From Chachezhania sediminis (GTDB taxonomy: Bacteria > Pseudomonadota > Alphaproteobacteria > Rhodobacterales > Rhodobacteraceae): a DNA stretch of 64,000 nt. The stretch covers positions 558,001-622,000 of the forward strand of contig NZ_VOPH01000001.1 in the NCBI RefSeq assembly GCF_009765275.1, in the 5' to 3' direction. Shown one piece after another: positions 32,268-41,469 of this stretch. Position 1 is the first letter of the stretch. The number at the start of each line of letters is the position of its first letter. The position numbers were made by a program, and so were the translations under genes. Below the pieces are notes generated by a model. That model ran no database searches. It saw only the letters and a list, made by a program, of their open reading frames with translations, and had not been told where the DNA came from.

Positions 32268-33148
32268 TGCGCAGGCTGCCCCTGATCGGCCGGATCCAGG
32301 TCGCCATGTCGCTGGCGCTGGTTCTGCTGCTGGCGGCCCAGAGCGCGCGGGCCGAAGGGCCCCAGCGCGTCATCTCGGCCGGCAGCGCCATTACGGAAAT
32401 CGTCTTCGCCCTGGGCGAGGAACACCGCCTGGTCGGGCGCGACAGCACCTCGACCTATCCTGCGGCAGCGAACGCGATCGAAAGCGTGGGCTATCTCCGC
32501 GCGCTGTCGCCCGAAGGCGTGCTGTCGCTGGGCCCGGACCTGATTATCGCCACCGATGGGGCGGGTCCGCCCCAGACGCTGGACGTGCTGAAGGCCGCGG
32601 GCGTCGACTATGTCGAACTGGACGGGCCGCTGACGCCGGATGGCGTCGCCGACGCCATCCGCACCGTCGGCAAGGCCCTGGGCGTGGAAGACAAGGCCGA
32701 GGCGCTAGCCACGCAGACCGAGGCAGAGATGAAGGCGGCCATCGCCGCCGCCGCCCCGCCAGAGGGGAAGGAGCGGAAAAAGGTGCTGTTCATCATCTCG
32801 GCCCAGGGCGGCAACCTGATGGCCGCAGGCGACGACACCGAGGCCGAGGCCGTCATCCGCATGGCCGGCGGCCGGAACGCGGTGGCGGGTTTCACGGGCT
32901 ACAAGCCCCTGTCGCCCGAAGCGGTGCAGATGGCCAACCCGGACGTGATCCTGATGATGGACCGCGGCGGCGATCACGCCGTCTCGAACGAGGCGCTGTT
33001 CGCGCTGCCGCAACTGGCGACCTCTCCGGCCGCGACCAATGATGCGGTGGTGCGGATGTCGGGCATCCTGCTGCTGGGCTTCGGCCCCCGCACGCCGCAG
33101 GCCATTGCCCAGCTGTCCCGGGCCCTGGCGCAGGATCCCCCCCGGTGA
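32267..33148 (+). CDS. hmuT: Haem ABC transporter substrate-binding protein
   Basis: A 293-residue periplasmic class III binding protein. Signal peptide MRRLPLIGRIQVAMSLALVL ends ARA. The mature domain begins EGPQRVISAGSAITEIVFALG and has the long connecting helix plus TGYKPLSPEAVQMANPDVILMM typical of HmuT. Haem-coordinating Tyr is likely among the conserved tyrosines but cannot be fixed here. AAGGAGAG precedes the ATG. The stop overlaps hmuU (GTGA). Confidence 0.93.
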   Translation: MRRLPLIGRIQVAMSLALVLLLAAQSARAEGPQRVISAGSAITEIVFALGEEHRLVGRDSTSTYPAAANAIESVGYLRALSPEGVLSLGPDLIIATDGAGPPQTLDVLKAAGVDYVELDGPLTPDGVADAIRTVGKALGVEDKAEALATQTEAEMKAAIAAAAPPEGKERKKVLFIISAQGGNLMAAGDDTEAEAVIRMAGGRNAVAGFTGYKPLSPEAVQMANPDVILMMDRGGDHAVSNEALFALPQLATSPAATNDAVVRMSGILLLGFGPRTPQAIAQLSRALAQDPPR

Positions 33149-34215
33149 CTGCTGTGACCTCTGACCTGGCGGTGCCGCGCGACCGGCGCGCCGGCGCCTG
33201 GCGGCTGACAGGCTGGCTGGCGCTGGCGCTGCTGGCCGTGGGCCTGGCCAGCCTGACCTGGGGCGCCTCGGACGCGTCGCCCTGGGTGGCGCTGGCAAAG
33301 CTGTGGCAGGGCGAGGCGCTGACGGCCGTGGAAAAGGTCGTCCTCCTGAACATCCGCCTGCCGCGCCTGGCGATGAGCGCGCTGGTCGGTGCGGGGCTGG
33401 CCATGTCCGGCGCGATCCTGCAGGGCCTGTTCCGAAACCCGCTGGCCGATCCCGGCATCGTGGGCGTCACCTCAGGCGGAACGCTGGGCGCCATCGGTGC
33501 CATCGTGCTGGGCGGCCTGCTGCCCCTGGCCTTGCGGGAAACCGTGGGCACGTCGCTGGTATCCGTCGCGGCCTTTGTCGGCGCCTGGTTCACGACGATC
33601 CTGCTGTATCGCGTGGCCACGCGGGACGGGCAGACCTCGGTTCCGACGATGCTTCTGGCCGGGATTGCACTGGCCGCGCTGGCCATGGCCATGGCCGGCA
33701 TCCTTGTCTACATGGCCGACGACGCGCAGCTGCGCGACCTGACATTCTGGTCGATGGGGTCTATGGCCGGGGCCACCTGGGCCAAGGTCGCCACATCGCT
33801 GCCAATCCTGGCGCTGGCGCTGCTGGCCAGCCCCCTGATCTCCCATGGCCTGAACGGCATCGCCCTTGGCGAGGCCGCGGCGATGCACATGGGGGTCGAG
33901 GTCCAGAAGACCAAGACGCTGGCCGTCCTGTGGGTCGCGGGCGCGACCGGGGTGGCCGTGGCCGTCGCCGGGGCCATCGGTTTCGTGGGGATCGTCGTGC
34001 CGCATCTTCTGCGCCTGGCCTCGGGCCCCGATCACACGCCGCTTCTGCCGAATGCCGCCCTTCTGGGCGCAATCCTGATGATCAGCGCCGACATGATCGC
34101 CCGGACCATCGTGGCGCCGGCCGAACTGCCCATCGGCATCGTTACCGCCGTTCTGGGCGCGCCCGTGTTCCTGTGGATCCTTCTTCGACGTCGCGGACTG
34201 GTGGGCATGGAATGA
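33145..34215 (+). CDS. hmuU: Haem ABC transporter permease
   Basis: A 356-residue FecCD-type permease with about ten membrane helices. Family segments include NIRLPRLAMSALVGAGLAMSGAILQGLFRNPLADP and, near the C-terminus, GFVGIVVPHLLRLASGPDH. The GTG start overlaps the hmuT stop. It forms the channel with HmuV in the inner membrane. Confidence 0.94.
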   Translation: MTAVTSDLAVPRDRRAGAWRLTGWLALALLAVGLASLTWGASDASPWVALAKLWQGEALTAVEKVVLLNIRLPRLAMSALVGAGLAMSGAILQGLFRNPLADPGIVGVTSGGTLGAIGAIVLGGLLPLALRETVGTSLVSVAAFVGAWFTTILLYRVATRDGQTSVPTMLLAGIALAALAMAMAGILVYMADDAQLRDLTFWSMGSMAGATWAKVATSLPILALALLASPLISHGLNGIALGEAAAMHMGVEVQKTKTLAVLWVAGATGVAVAVAGAIGFVGIVVPHLLRLASGPDHTPLLPNAALLGAILMISADMIARTIVAPAELPIGIVTAVLGAPVFLWILLRRRGLVGME

Positions 34216-34997
34216 TCGAGGCACAGGGCATCACCGTCCGCCTGGGCGGGCGCGAAACGCTGCACGGCATCGACTTTGCCGCGCAGCCCGGACAGATCAC
34301 CGCCATCGTTGGCCCTAACGGATCGGGCAAGACCACCTTCCTGCGGGCGCTCACGGGCGAGTTGAAGCACCGTGGCACCGTGTGGCTGAACGGCCGGGCA
34401 ACCGCCGACATCCCCGTGGCCGAACTGGCGGGCCTGCGGGCCGTGCTGCCGCAATCGGTGCGCATGGCCTTCCCCTTCACCGTGTCCGAGGTCGTCCGCA
34501 TGGGCCTGCGCGCGGGCCTGTCGGCCGGCCGCGACAGCCTGATCCTGCCGGCACTCGACCGCGTCGGCGCCACATATCTGGCCGACCGCCCCTACACCGA
34601 TCTGTCGGGGGGCGAACAGCAGCGCGTGCAGCTGGCCCGCGTCCTGGCCCAGATCTGGGAGCCTGTGGTGGACGATATCCCCCGCTGGCTGTTCCTGGAC
34701 GAACCCGTATCCAGCCTGGATCCCGGGCACCAGTTCCTGGTGATCCGGACCGTGCGCGACTTCGCGGCGCGGGGCGGCGGGGTGATCGCGGTGATGCACG
34801 ACCTGAACCTGACGGCGATGATGGCCGACCGGATCACCGTGCTGAAGGATGGCCGCGTCGCCGCCAATGGCACGGCGCAGGAGGTCATGACCGAACCGGT
34901 CCTGTCCCGGGTCTATGATTGCCCGCTTCGGCCCGGCCGGATGCCGGCGCAGGCCATGCCGTTCCTGCTGCCGCAGGCCAGCCCGCTGGAGATCTGA
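34212..34997 (+). CDS. hmuV: Haem ABC transporter ATPase
   Basis: A 261-residue ABC ATPase energising haem import. Walker A GPNGSGKTT, signature LSGGEQQRVQLAR, Walker B WLFLDEPVSSLDP, and switch His in VMHDLNLTA. The ATG overlaps hmuU by four bases. A strong bidirectional terminator follows. Confidence 0.95.
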   Translation: MIEAQGITVRLGGRETLHGIDFAAQPGQITAIVGPNGSGKTTFLRALTGELKHRGTVWLNGRATADIPVAELAGLRAVLPQSVRMAFPFTVSEVVRMGLRAGLSAGRDSLILPALDRVGATYLADRPYTDLSGGEQQRVQLARVLAQIWEPVVDDIPRWLFLDEPVSSLDPGHQFLVIRTVRDFAARGGGVIAVMHDLNLTAMMADRITVLKDGRVAANGTAQEVMTEPVLSRVYDCPLRPGRMPAQAMPFLLPQASPLEI

Positions 34998-35020
34998 GCC
35001 CGCGCCCAACCGCGAAAGAA

Positions 35021-35055
35021 AAAAGGCACGACAGGCGGTCCCTGTCGTGCCTTTT
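35021..35055. terminator. Bidirectional terminator between hmuV and infC
   Basis: AAAAGGCACGACAGG pairs perfectly with CCTGTCGTGCCTTTT over 15 bp with loop CGGTC. The flanking A-run and T-run make it work for both the plus-strand hmu operon and the minus-strand infC gene. Confidence 0.92.
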
Positions 35056-35078
35056 CGCATTCAGTCGGATCCGATGGA

Positions 35079-35687
35079 TCAGGACGCTTCGGCCGATGTC
35101 GGTTCCTGCTCGGCGTCGGCAGGGCGCGGCTTGGCGCCCGGCTTGGCCGGCAGCGGGCCGATCATCATGACCATCTGGCGGCCTTCCATCTTCGGCATGT
35201 TCTCGACCTTGCCGAGTTCCTTGACGTCCTCGGCAACACGCTCCAGCAGGTCGCGGCCCAGATTCTGGTGGGCCATCTCGCGGCCGCGGAAGCGCAGGGT
35301 GACCTTCACCTTGTCGCCGTTCTCCAGAAACTTCACCACGTTCCGCATCTTGACCTCGTAGTCATGGGTGTCGGTGTTCGGACGGAACTTGACCTCCTTG
35401 ACCTCGATGATCTTCTGCTTCTTGCGTGCCTCGCTTTCCCGCTTCTGCTGTTCGTACTTGAACTTGCCGAAGTCCATGATCTTGCACACCGGGGGCGTCG
35501 CATTCGGAGAGATCTCGACAAGGTCGAGACCCGCCTCCTCTGCCATCTGCATGGCCTTTGCGGGGTGCACGACGCCGACGTTCTCGCCTTCGGCGCCGAT
35601 CAGGCGGATCTCGGGCGCACGGATCTTGCCGTTGACGCGGGGGCCGTTGTCGCGCGGCGGGGGCGCGTTATGAGGTCTGCGGGCTAT
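35079..35687 (-). CDS. infC: Translation initiation factor IF-3
   Basis: A 202-residue IF-3: N-domain with [19 protein letters not shown], linker, and C-domain with [21 protein letters not shown] and [10 protein letters not shown]; an acidic/Pro-rich tail follows. The proposed start is AUA (35685-35687), read as IARRPHNAP, because AAAGGA lies exactly eight bases upstream, and homologues start at this point. No ATG or GTG is nearby; an in-frame TTG at 35747 lacks a good ribosome site. A non-canonical start permits autoregulation, since IF-3 rejects such codons (as AUU in E. coli infC). Confidence 0.92.
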   Translation of the reverse strand: MARRPHNAPPPRDNGPRVNGKIRAPEIRLIGAEGENVGVVHPAKAMQMAEEAGLDLVEISPNATPPVCKIMDFGKFKYEQQKRESEARKKQKIIEVKEVKFRPNTDTHDYEVKMRNVVKFLENGDKVKVTLRFRGREMAHQNLGRDLLERVAEDVKELGKVENMPKMEGRQMVMMIGPLPAKPGAKPRPADAEQEPTSAEAS

Positions 35688-35777
35688 CGCTTTGATCCTT
35701 TGGTCGTTAACGAATTTCGAAGCCGAAAAATAGCGGCGAAAGGGCAATATTTCAAGGGGAATTCGCGCTTAACGCGT

Positions 35778-37010
35778 TCATTCTCCGGGCGCGCGCAGGC
35801 GTTCGGTGAGGATAAGCAGGATCAGTGCCGGGATCAGGCCAAGACCCACGGCCACACCAAGTCCCTGGAATCCGAAGACCGACACGACGCCGACCCCCAG
35901 GGCCGACCCCACCGCCCCACCGATATAGATCGCACCTGCGTTCAACCCAAGGATGACGCTGGCGATCTGCGGCCCCATCGAGATCAGGCGCACCTGCTGG
36001 GCCGGCATCGCCGCCCAGGAACAGGACGACTGCAGGAAGATCAGCGCGGCCAGGATCGCCACGGGAGCCACGGGAAAGGGCATCAGGCTGAAGGGCATAG
36101 ACAGCAGCGCGACCATCGGGACCATGACCAGAAGCGTGCGGTAATAGCCCAGCCGGTCGGTCATCTGGCCGCCCAGCGCGTTGCCGAAGACGGCGCCCAG
36201 CCCCGCCACCAGCAGGACCAGCATGATCCCGTTGCGGCCGAATCCCATCACCGCGTCCAGCATCGGCGCCAGCAGCATGAACATCATGTTCACGGCCCCA
36301 AGAAACAGGGTGGTGAACAGAACCGCCATCATCATCCTGCGGTTCGACATCAGCCGCGCCAGGTCGGCCAGCGACACGGGCGCGAAGATGAGACCGGCCG
36401 GCACAAGATTCCAGACCAGCACGGCGCCCGCCAGCGACAGCAGGCCCGCGAACCAGAACGCCACCTGCCAGCCGAAGGTATAGGCAACGAAGCTGCCCGC
36501 CGGTACACCCAGCACCTGCGCCAGCGTCATGCCCAGAAAGACGCTCGACAAGGCCCGGGCGCGGCGTTCGGGTTCCACCATCGCCGCCGCCACCGCGGCC
36601 GCAACGGGCGTCACCAGCCCTGCCCCGGCCGCCGCCAGCGGCCTCCCGGCGAAAAGAAGCAAAGGCGTCTGCGCAAAGGCCGTCAGGATCGAGGCCGCGC
36701 CGAACAGCACCAGGCCCAGCGTCAAGACCCGCCGCCGCCCCATCTGCCCTGTGAGAGAAATCAGCACGGGCGATGCGACCGCATAGGTCAGCGAATAGAG
36801 CGTCATCATCCAGGCGCCCTGCTTGGGGTCGATGTCGAAGGCCTCGGCCAAGGGGACCATCATGCCCAGAATCATGAAGGCGCCCATGCCGACGACGAAG
36901 TTCGCCAGCGAAAGCACGATCAGGATCGGGCGGGGATTCGGCGCCGTTCCGGCCTCGTCCAGGGACAGGCCGGCAGGCGCCATCGCGCCGTTCCCCGTGG
37001 CATGGGTCAT
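35778..37010 (-). CDS. MFS transporter (DHA1-type drug or sugar efflux)
   Basis: A 410-residue permease with 12 hydrophobic segments. The intracellular loop motif GQMGRRRVLTLG between helices 2 and 3 is the MFS signature, repeated weakly as GGQMTDRLGYYR after helix 8. It resembles the arabinose-efflux-like subgroup. The substrate is unknown. It is transcribed alone on the minus strand, upstream of infC but 90 bp from it. Confidence 0.88.
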   Translation of the reverse strand: MTHATGNGAMAPAGLSLDEAGTAPNPRPILIVLSLANFVVGMGAFMILGMMVPLAEAFDIDPKQGAWMMTLYSLTYAVASPVLISLTGQMGRRRVLTLGLVLFGAASILTAFAQTPLLLFAGRPLAAAGAGLVTPVAAAVAAAMVEPERRARALSSVFLGMTLAQVLGVPAGSFVAYTFGWQVAFWFAGLLSLAGAVLVWNLVPAGLIFAPVSLADLARLMSNRRMMMAVLFTTLFLGAVNMMFMLLAPMLDAVMGFGRNGIMLVLLVAGLGAVFGNALGGQMTDRLGYYRTLLVMVPMVALLSMPFSLMPFPVAPVAILAALIFLQSSCSWAAMPAQQVRLISMGPQIASVILGLNAGAIYIGGAVGSALGVGVVSVFGFQGLGVAVGLGLIPALILLILTERLRAPGE

Positions 37011-37552
37011 TTTGCAGTACCTTCAGTTTTCAGGCGATGCCGGCACAGGCTGGCAGGGCCACGCCGGATGGCGGCTGCAGCGCCGGCGGCCGTTCACCTC
37101 GTGGCGGCGGCCGAAAGCGGCACGGACCGCGATGCCGACATTATCGCGATCCCGTGGCGATGAAAACAGAAAGGGTCAACCAGCTTGCCATACTTCCGCA
37201 CATCGCCTGTGCCCAAAGCGGGTGGACATCTGGCGGCAGGGCTATCGGCCGGATCCGGCCTCCCCCCAGACGCCCCAGACGTTCACGGATCGCCCGTACC
37301 AGGATCGGCAGACCTTTGCACAAGACCGGGCCGGGCGGGGCAAGGCCTTGCCGACAGCGCGGGAATACGGGCCTGCGCGGCGTCGCAAACAGGCAGATCG
37401 CAGCCGGTTCGCGGCCCCGGTGGCAGCCCGCCGCGCAAGACGCACAGAATTGCCGGCGAAAGCGCGTGAATCCCGCTTGAGGTTTTCGCGCGCTGTCATA
37501 AATGCTCGCGAAACTGATTTCCACGGATCGAAACCGGACCCGGACCGACACC
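37011..37552. other. 542-bp gap between MFS and opgD genes
   Basis: No gene with a good start and codon pattern is seen. A possible opgD promoter is TTGAGG (37477-37482) with a 16-bp spacer and TAAATG (37499-37504). The region is high GC with no strong hairpin. Confidence 0.35.
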
Positions 37553-39166
37553 ATGAACAGACGTGCTTTTCTGCGTGGCGGCACCCTTCTTGCAGGGGGC
37601 CTTTTCCTGCCCGCTTTCAGTGGTCGGCGCGCCTGGGCCCAAGCAGCCAGCGACCGGCCGCGGCCCTTCAACTTCGACGCCCTGGTCGACCGCGCCCGGG
37701 CCATGGCGGACGCCCCCTATGACCCGCCGCTGCAGCCCGACCCGGAGATCGTGCAGCTGATCGACTATCAGCGTCACGGAGAACTTAAGTTCAACACCGA
37801 TGTCGCACGCTATTCCGGCCAGCCCGACACGGGAGAGGCCAGGGGCTATCCGCTCGAGTTCTTCCACCTTGGCATGTATGCGACCAAGCCGGTGCAGATG
37901 TTCGCGGTCGAAGACGGGATGGCATCGGAAATCCATTATGACCCGGCGCTCTTCGACATGCCGCCCGACAACCCTGCGCGGCTTCTTTCGCCGGACGCGG
38001 GCTTTGCCGGGTTCCGATTGCAGGAATGGTATACCGAAGACGACTGGAAAACCCAGGACTGGGTCGCCTTCCAAGGGGCAAGCTATTTTCGGGCCATCGG
38101 GGCTGCCGGCCAGTACGGCCTGTCGGCCCGCGGCATCGCTATCGACGCCGCCCTGTCCGACCGGCCCGAGGAATTCCCGGATTTCCGCGAGTTCTATATC
38201 GAACAGGTCCCGGGATCGGACCCCGACACGCCGGTGATCGTCTGCGCCCTTTTGGACGGGCCCAGCGTGACCGGCGCCTATCGCTTCAGCATCGTGCGCG
38301 GACTGGACCGGACAAGCGGCGTGACGATGGAGATCGAGGCGCAGATCTTCCTGCGCAAAGACGTGCAGCGGCTGGGGTTGATGCCCATCACATCGATGTT
38401 CTGGTACGGCGAATACGGACGGAACCGGCTGATCGACTGGCGGCCCGAGGTGCACGATTCCGACGGTCTTTCCATGTGGACGGGCACGGGTGAACGGATC
38501 TGGCGGCCCCTGAACAATCCCGACGGCACGCGCGTGTCGGCCTATATGGACGACAACCCTCAGGGTTTCGGACTGTCGCAGCGCGACCGCAGCTTTGAAA
38601 ATTACCTGGACGGCGTCTTCTACGACCGCCGGCCCAGCCTGTGGGTCGAACCGCTGAAGCCGCTGGGCCGCGGCACGATCCAGTTGCTGGAAATCCCCAC
38701 GGATGACGAGATCCACGACAATATCGGCGCCTTCTGGGTGCCCGAGGCACCGGCGGTAAAGGGCAACGCCTACGACCTGCACTATCGCCTGCACTGGCAG
38801 AACGACGAACCCTACCCGGCCACCAACATCGCCCAGACCCGCGCGACGCGGATCGGTCGCGGCGGTCAGCCCGGCCACCCCCGGCCGCCCGGCGTCTATC
38901 ATTTCGCGGTGGAATTCGACCGGCCCGAGGTGATGCGCAAGATCCCCTATGGCGTCATGCCCGAGGTCGTCGTGACTTCGTCCCATGGCACGATCAGCCG
39001 CACCTTCGCGCTGCCCATGCCCAACGGCAATGTCTGGCAGGCCAATTTCGACCTGGCGCTGGATCGCGGGCAACTGGCCGATCTGCGCATGTACCTGGCC
39101 ATGAACGGCGAACCCCTGACCGAAACCTGGATGTACCAGTTCAAGCCGGACTGGGCCTTCGGCTAA
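37553..39166 (+). CDS. opgD: Periplasmic glucan biosynthesis protein OpgD (MdoD)
   Basis: A 537-residue protein of the MdoG/OpgG superfamily, which shapes osmoregulated periplasmic glucans. The twin-arginine signal NRRAFLRGGTLLAGGLFLPA marks Tat export, as for OpgD rather than Sec-exported OpgG. The first domain starts FNFDALVDRARAMA and includes FFHLGMYATKPVQMFAVEDG and SYFRAIGAAGQYGLSARGIAI. The C-terminal part has VRPP-like loops ending EPLTETWMYQFKPDWAF. ATG at 37553 is taken because it begins at the twin-Arg. No opgH or opgC gene is nearby. Confidence 0.92.
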   Translation: MNRRAFLRGGTLLAGGLFLPAFSGRRAWAQAASDRPRPFNFDALVDRARAMADAPYDPPLQPDPEIVQLIDYQRHGELKFNTDVARYSGQPDTGEARGYPLEFFHLGMYATKPVQMFAVEDGMASEIHYDPALFDMPPDNPARLLSPDAGFAGFRLQEWYTEDDWKTQDWVAFQGASYFRAIGAAGQYGLSARGIAIDAALSDRPEEFPDFREFYIEQVPGSDPDTPVIVCALLDGPSVTGAYRFSIVRGLDRTSGVTMEIEAQIFLRKDVQRLGLMPITSMFWYGEYGRNRLIDWRPEVHDSDGLSMWTGTGERIWRPLNNPDGTRVSAYMDDNPQGFGLSQRDRSFENYLDGVFYDRRPSLWVEPLKPLGRGTIQLLEIPTDDEIHDNIGAFWVPEAPAVKGNAYDLHYRLHWQNDEPYPATNIAQTRATRIGRGGQPGHPRPPGVYHFAVEFDRPEVMRKIPYGVMPEVVVTSSHGTISRTFALPMPNGNVWQANFDLALDRGQLADLRMYLAMNGEPLTETWMYQFKPDWAFG

Positions 39167-39453
39167 ATCTTATCTTCCCATGTCCCCAGCGGCGGGGCGT
39201 GGGGATGTCGCCGGCTGCCGGTGCGACGTACCGGCCCGTCGTCGCATCCGAAGTCGCCGTCCTCGTCTTCGTAATCGGCGAATTCGAACTGGTCGCCGGA
39301 AAAGCGCAACTTGCGGTTCTGGCACATGTCCGTGACCAGCGCGACGGCCGGGCCCCCACTGGCCCGGTGCGGTGCTGCATTCAGGTTCCCGGCAGGCCCG
39401 GTCCGTGCGGCCGGATGGGCATAGGCCCGGGGATAGTGCTTTTCGTCTGTCAT
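39163..39453 (-). CDS. Small acidic protein of unknown function
   Basis: A 96-residue protein with CQNRKLRFSGDQFEF, then ADYEDEDGDFGCDDGP, and a His/Pro-rich end. AAGGGG sits upstream of the ATG. It converges on opgD, and its TAG overlaps the opgD stop by four bases. No family is recognised. The acidic stretch and two Cys could bind metal, but this is speculative. Confidence 0.55.
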   Translation of the reverse strand: MTDEKHYPRAYAHPAARTGPAGNLNAAPHRASGGPAVALVTDMCQNRKLRFSGDQFEFADYEDEDGDFGCDDGPVRRTGSRRHPHAPPLGTWEDKI

Positions 39454-39553
39454 CGTCTTGCCCCTTGAACTGCGTTCACTGTCGAACGCGGGCCATAGAC
39501 GTGCGCCCTGTCTCGCCGGTTCAAACTTTCATGAAAATTCCGACAGGGGCCGG

Positions 39554-40702
39554 TCACCCCACCGGCAGACGCTTCCGGACGATGGCCGCGTGGACCTGCG
39601 CGCCGTGCAGCAGGGCGGCGTCGTTGAAGTCGTATTCCGGGTTGTGCAGCGGGGCCGAGGTTTCGCCGTTGCCTATGAACAGGAAGCATCCGGGCACGTG
39701 GTCCAGGAAACGGGCAAAATCCTCGGACCCCGTCATGGGTTCCTCTGCCACCGCGACATTGGCAGAGACTTGGCCGGCCGCATCCAGAACCTCGGCTGCC
39801 AGGTCGGCATCGTTCATCAGCGGCACGAATTCGCGGGTATAGGTCACCTGCGCCTCTACTCCGTGCGCGGCTGCGATGCCGGACGCGATGCGGCGCATGT
39901 CCTCCTCTATCTTCGCGGATACCTCGGGCCGGAAGCTGCGCGCATCGCCCAGCACCCGGGCCAACCCGGGCAGCGCGTTCCGCGTGCCGTCGGTCAGCAG
40001 CTCGGTCACCGAGACGACCGCGATATCCCCGGGGCTGAGCCTGCGGGACACGATGGTCTGCAGTTCCACCACCAGCGCGCAGGCGGGGACCATCACTTCG
40101 CGCCCCCACTGGGGCCGCGCTGCGTGGCCGCCCTCCCCCTTCAGCACGATCTCGAAATTGTCTTCGGCCGACATGAAGGCGCCGGGCTTTGTTTCTGCAT
40201 GGCCCACCGGCAGGCCGGGCATGTTGTGGATGCCGAAGGCCTCATCGAACGGGAAACGTTCCATCAGCCCGTCATCCAACATCGCCAGCGCGCCGCGGCC
40301 CCATTCCTCGGCCGGCTGGAACAGGAACCGCACCGTGCCGTCGAAATCGTCCTGTCCGGCCAGAAGCCGGGCTGCGCCCAGCAACATTGCCGTGTGACCG
40401 TCGTGACCGCAGGCATGCATCGTGCCCGGGGTCGTGGACGCCCAGTCGGATCTGGACCGTTCCGCGATCCGCAATGCGTCCATGTCGGCCCGCAGCGCGA
40501 TGGCCCGGTTCGAGGTGCCCCGCGTCAGCGTGCCGACCACGCCGGTGCCGCCCACCCCCTCGACCACCTCCAGCCCGAAGCTGCGAAGTTTTTCGGCCAC
40601 GAAGGCGGCGGTGCGTGTCTCCTCGAACCCGAATTCGGGGTGACGGTGCAGGTCGCGCCGCCATTCGGTCATGTCCTTGTGAAGTCGGGTCAGATCGGTC
40701 AT
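39554..40702 (-). CDS. M20 family amidohydrolase (N-acyl amino acid hydrolase)
   Basis: A 382-residue metallohydrolase. The M20 metal ligands are in MHACGHDGHTAML, the catalytic Glu in FQPAEEWGRGA, and another ligand His in IHNMPGLPVG; the dimerisation domain follows and the last ligand is near EEPMTGSEDFARF. It resembles hippurate hydrolase and aminoacylase enzymes; the substrate is unknown. AAGGAGG precedes the ATG. Intergenic 94 bp separate it from the TetR gene. Confidence 0.92.
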   Translation of the reverse strand: MTDLTRLHKDMTEWRRDLHRHPEFGFEETRTAAFVAEKLRSFGLEVVEGVGGTGVVGTLTRGTSNRAIALRADMDALRIAERSRSDWASTTPGTMHACGHDGHTAMLLGAARLLAGQDDFDGTVRFLFQPAEEWGRGALAMLDDGLMERFPFDEAFGIHNMPGLPVGHAETKPGAFMSAEDNFEIVLKGEGGHAARPQWGREVMVPACALVVELQTIVSRRLSPGDIAVVSVTELLTDGTRNALPGLARVLGDARSFRPEVSAKIEEDMRRIASGIAAAHGVEAQVTYTREFVPLMNDADLAAEVLDAAGQVSANVAVAEEPMTGSEDFARFLDHVPGCFLFIGNGETSAPLHNPEYDFNDAALLHGAQVHAAIVRKRLPVG

Positions 40703-40795
40703 GGCGGGCCTCCTTCATGGCTGTAGGCTGGCCCGATGGTGCGCGCGAACCGGGCGCGGCCGCAAGCGGATCAGGGCCCTGGGGTCAGAACCCAT

Positions 40796-41392
40796 TCATC
40801 CCGTACATTCCGTCAGGATCCCCGCCACCGCCACGTTATCCGCCCAAAGCCCGTCCAGCGTGGCCGCGATGCTGACCCCCGGGTCCCCTGCCAGCCAGCT
40901 TTCAAAGGTGCGGTTGCCGATGTTGATCCCCCAGTCGGCCAGAACCGCGGCCAGCCGGGCGTTCCCGTCCGGCAGTCGCTGCACAAGACAGGCTGCCAGA
41001 TCGCTGCGCAGGCCGGACAGGTGTTCGTCCAGCATCCAGCGGACCTTGCCACTGTCCCGCAGGATCACCCGCAGTTCACGAACGATGTGATCGTCGGCCG
41101 AAATCCGGTCCAGATGCGCGCGCAGGAACCGCCTGAGGTCCGTTGCCAGCGCATCTTTGCCGTTGACCAGGGCGTCCTTCGCGGCTTCCGTGAATTGCGG
41201 GGGAATCCCCAGCGCCGCAGCTTCCTTGTTGGCGTAGTAATTGAAGAAGGTCCGGACGCTGATCCCCGCCGCATCGGCGATCGCCTCGGTCGTGACGTTC
41301 TCGAACCCGCGGTCGCGCGCCAGGCGAAAGGTGGCGCTCTGTATGTCGCGGGCTGTCTCCAGCCGTCGGCGTTCCCTGAGGGAGAGAGCCAT
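40796..41392 (-). CDS. TetR-family repressor of the RND pump
   Basis: A 198-residue TetR-type regulator. The N-terminal helix-turn-helix is ATFRLARDRGFENVTTEAIA then ISVRTFFNYYANKEAA. The C-terminal ligand domain is diverged. ATG at 41392 is preferred (AAGGA upstream); a TTG nine codons earlier is possible. It is divergent from the efflux operon, with a candidate operator between, so self- and pump repression is likely. Confidence 0.9.
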   Translation of the reverse strand: MALSLRERRRLETARDIQSATFRLARDRGFENVTTEAIADAAGISVRTFFNYYANKEAAALGIPPQFTEAAKDALVNGKDALATDLRRFLRAHLDRISADDHIVRELRVILRDSGKVRWMLDEHLSGLRSDLAACLVQRLPDGNARLAAVLADWGINIGNRTFESWLAGDPGVSIAATLDGLWADNVAVAGILTECTG

Positions 41393-41404
41393 CTCTGCAA
41401 ATCC

Positions 41405-41430
41405 TTGCATAGTGTGCAATTACTGCATAG
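41405..41430. promoter_or_regulatory. Candidate TetR operator
   Basis: TTGCATAGTGTGCAA (41405-41419) is an inverted repeat with 5-bp arms. A direct repeat of TGCATAG follows 18 bp later (41424-41430). It lies in the 77-bp gap between the divergent tetR-type and pump genes, immediately 5' of the tetR start. No binding data. Confidence 0.5.
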
Positions 41431-41469
41431 GTAGAATCGTGACAGTCCTCCCGTCAATGGCAAACAGAC

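Noticed and set aside
37037-37480. Several overlapping frames in the gap before opgD
   Set aside because: Low-complexity Arg/Gly-rich translations on both strands without ribosome sites.
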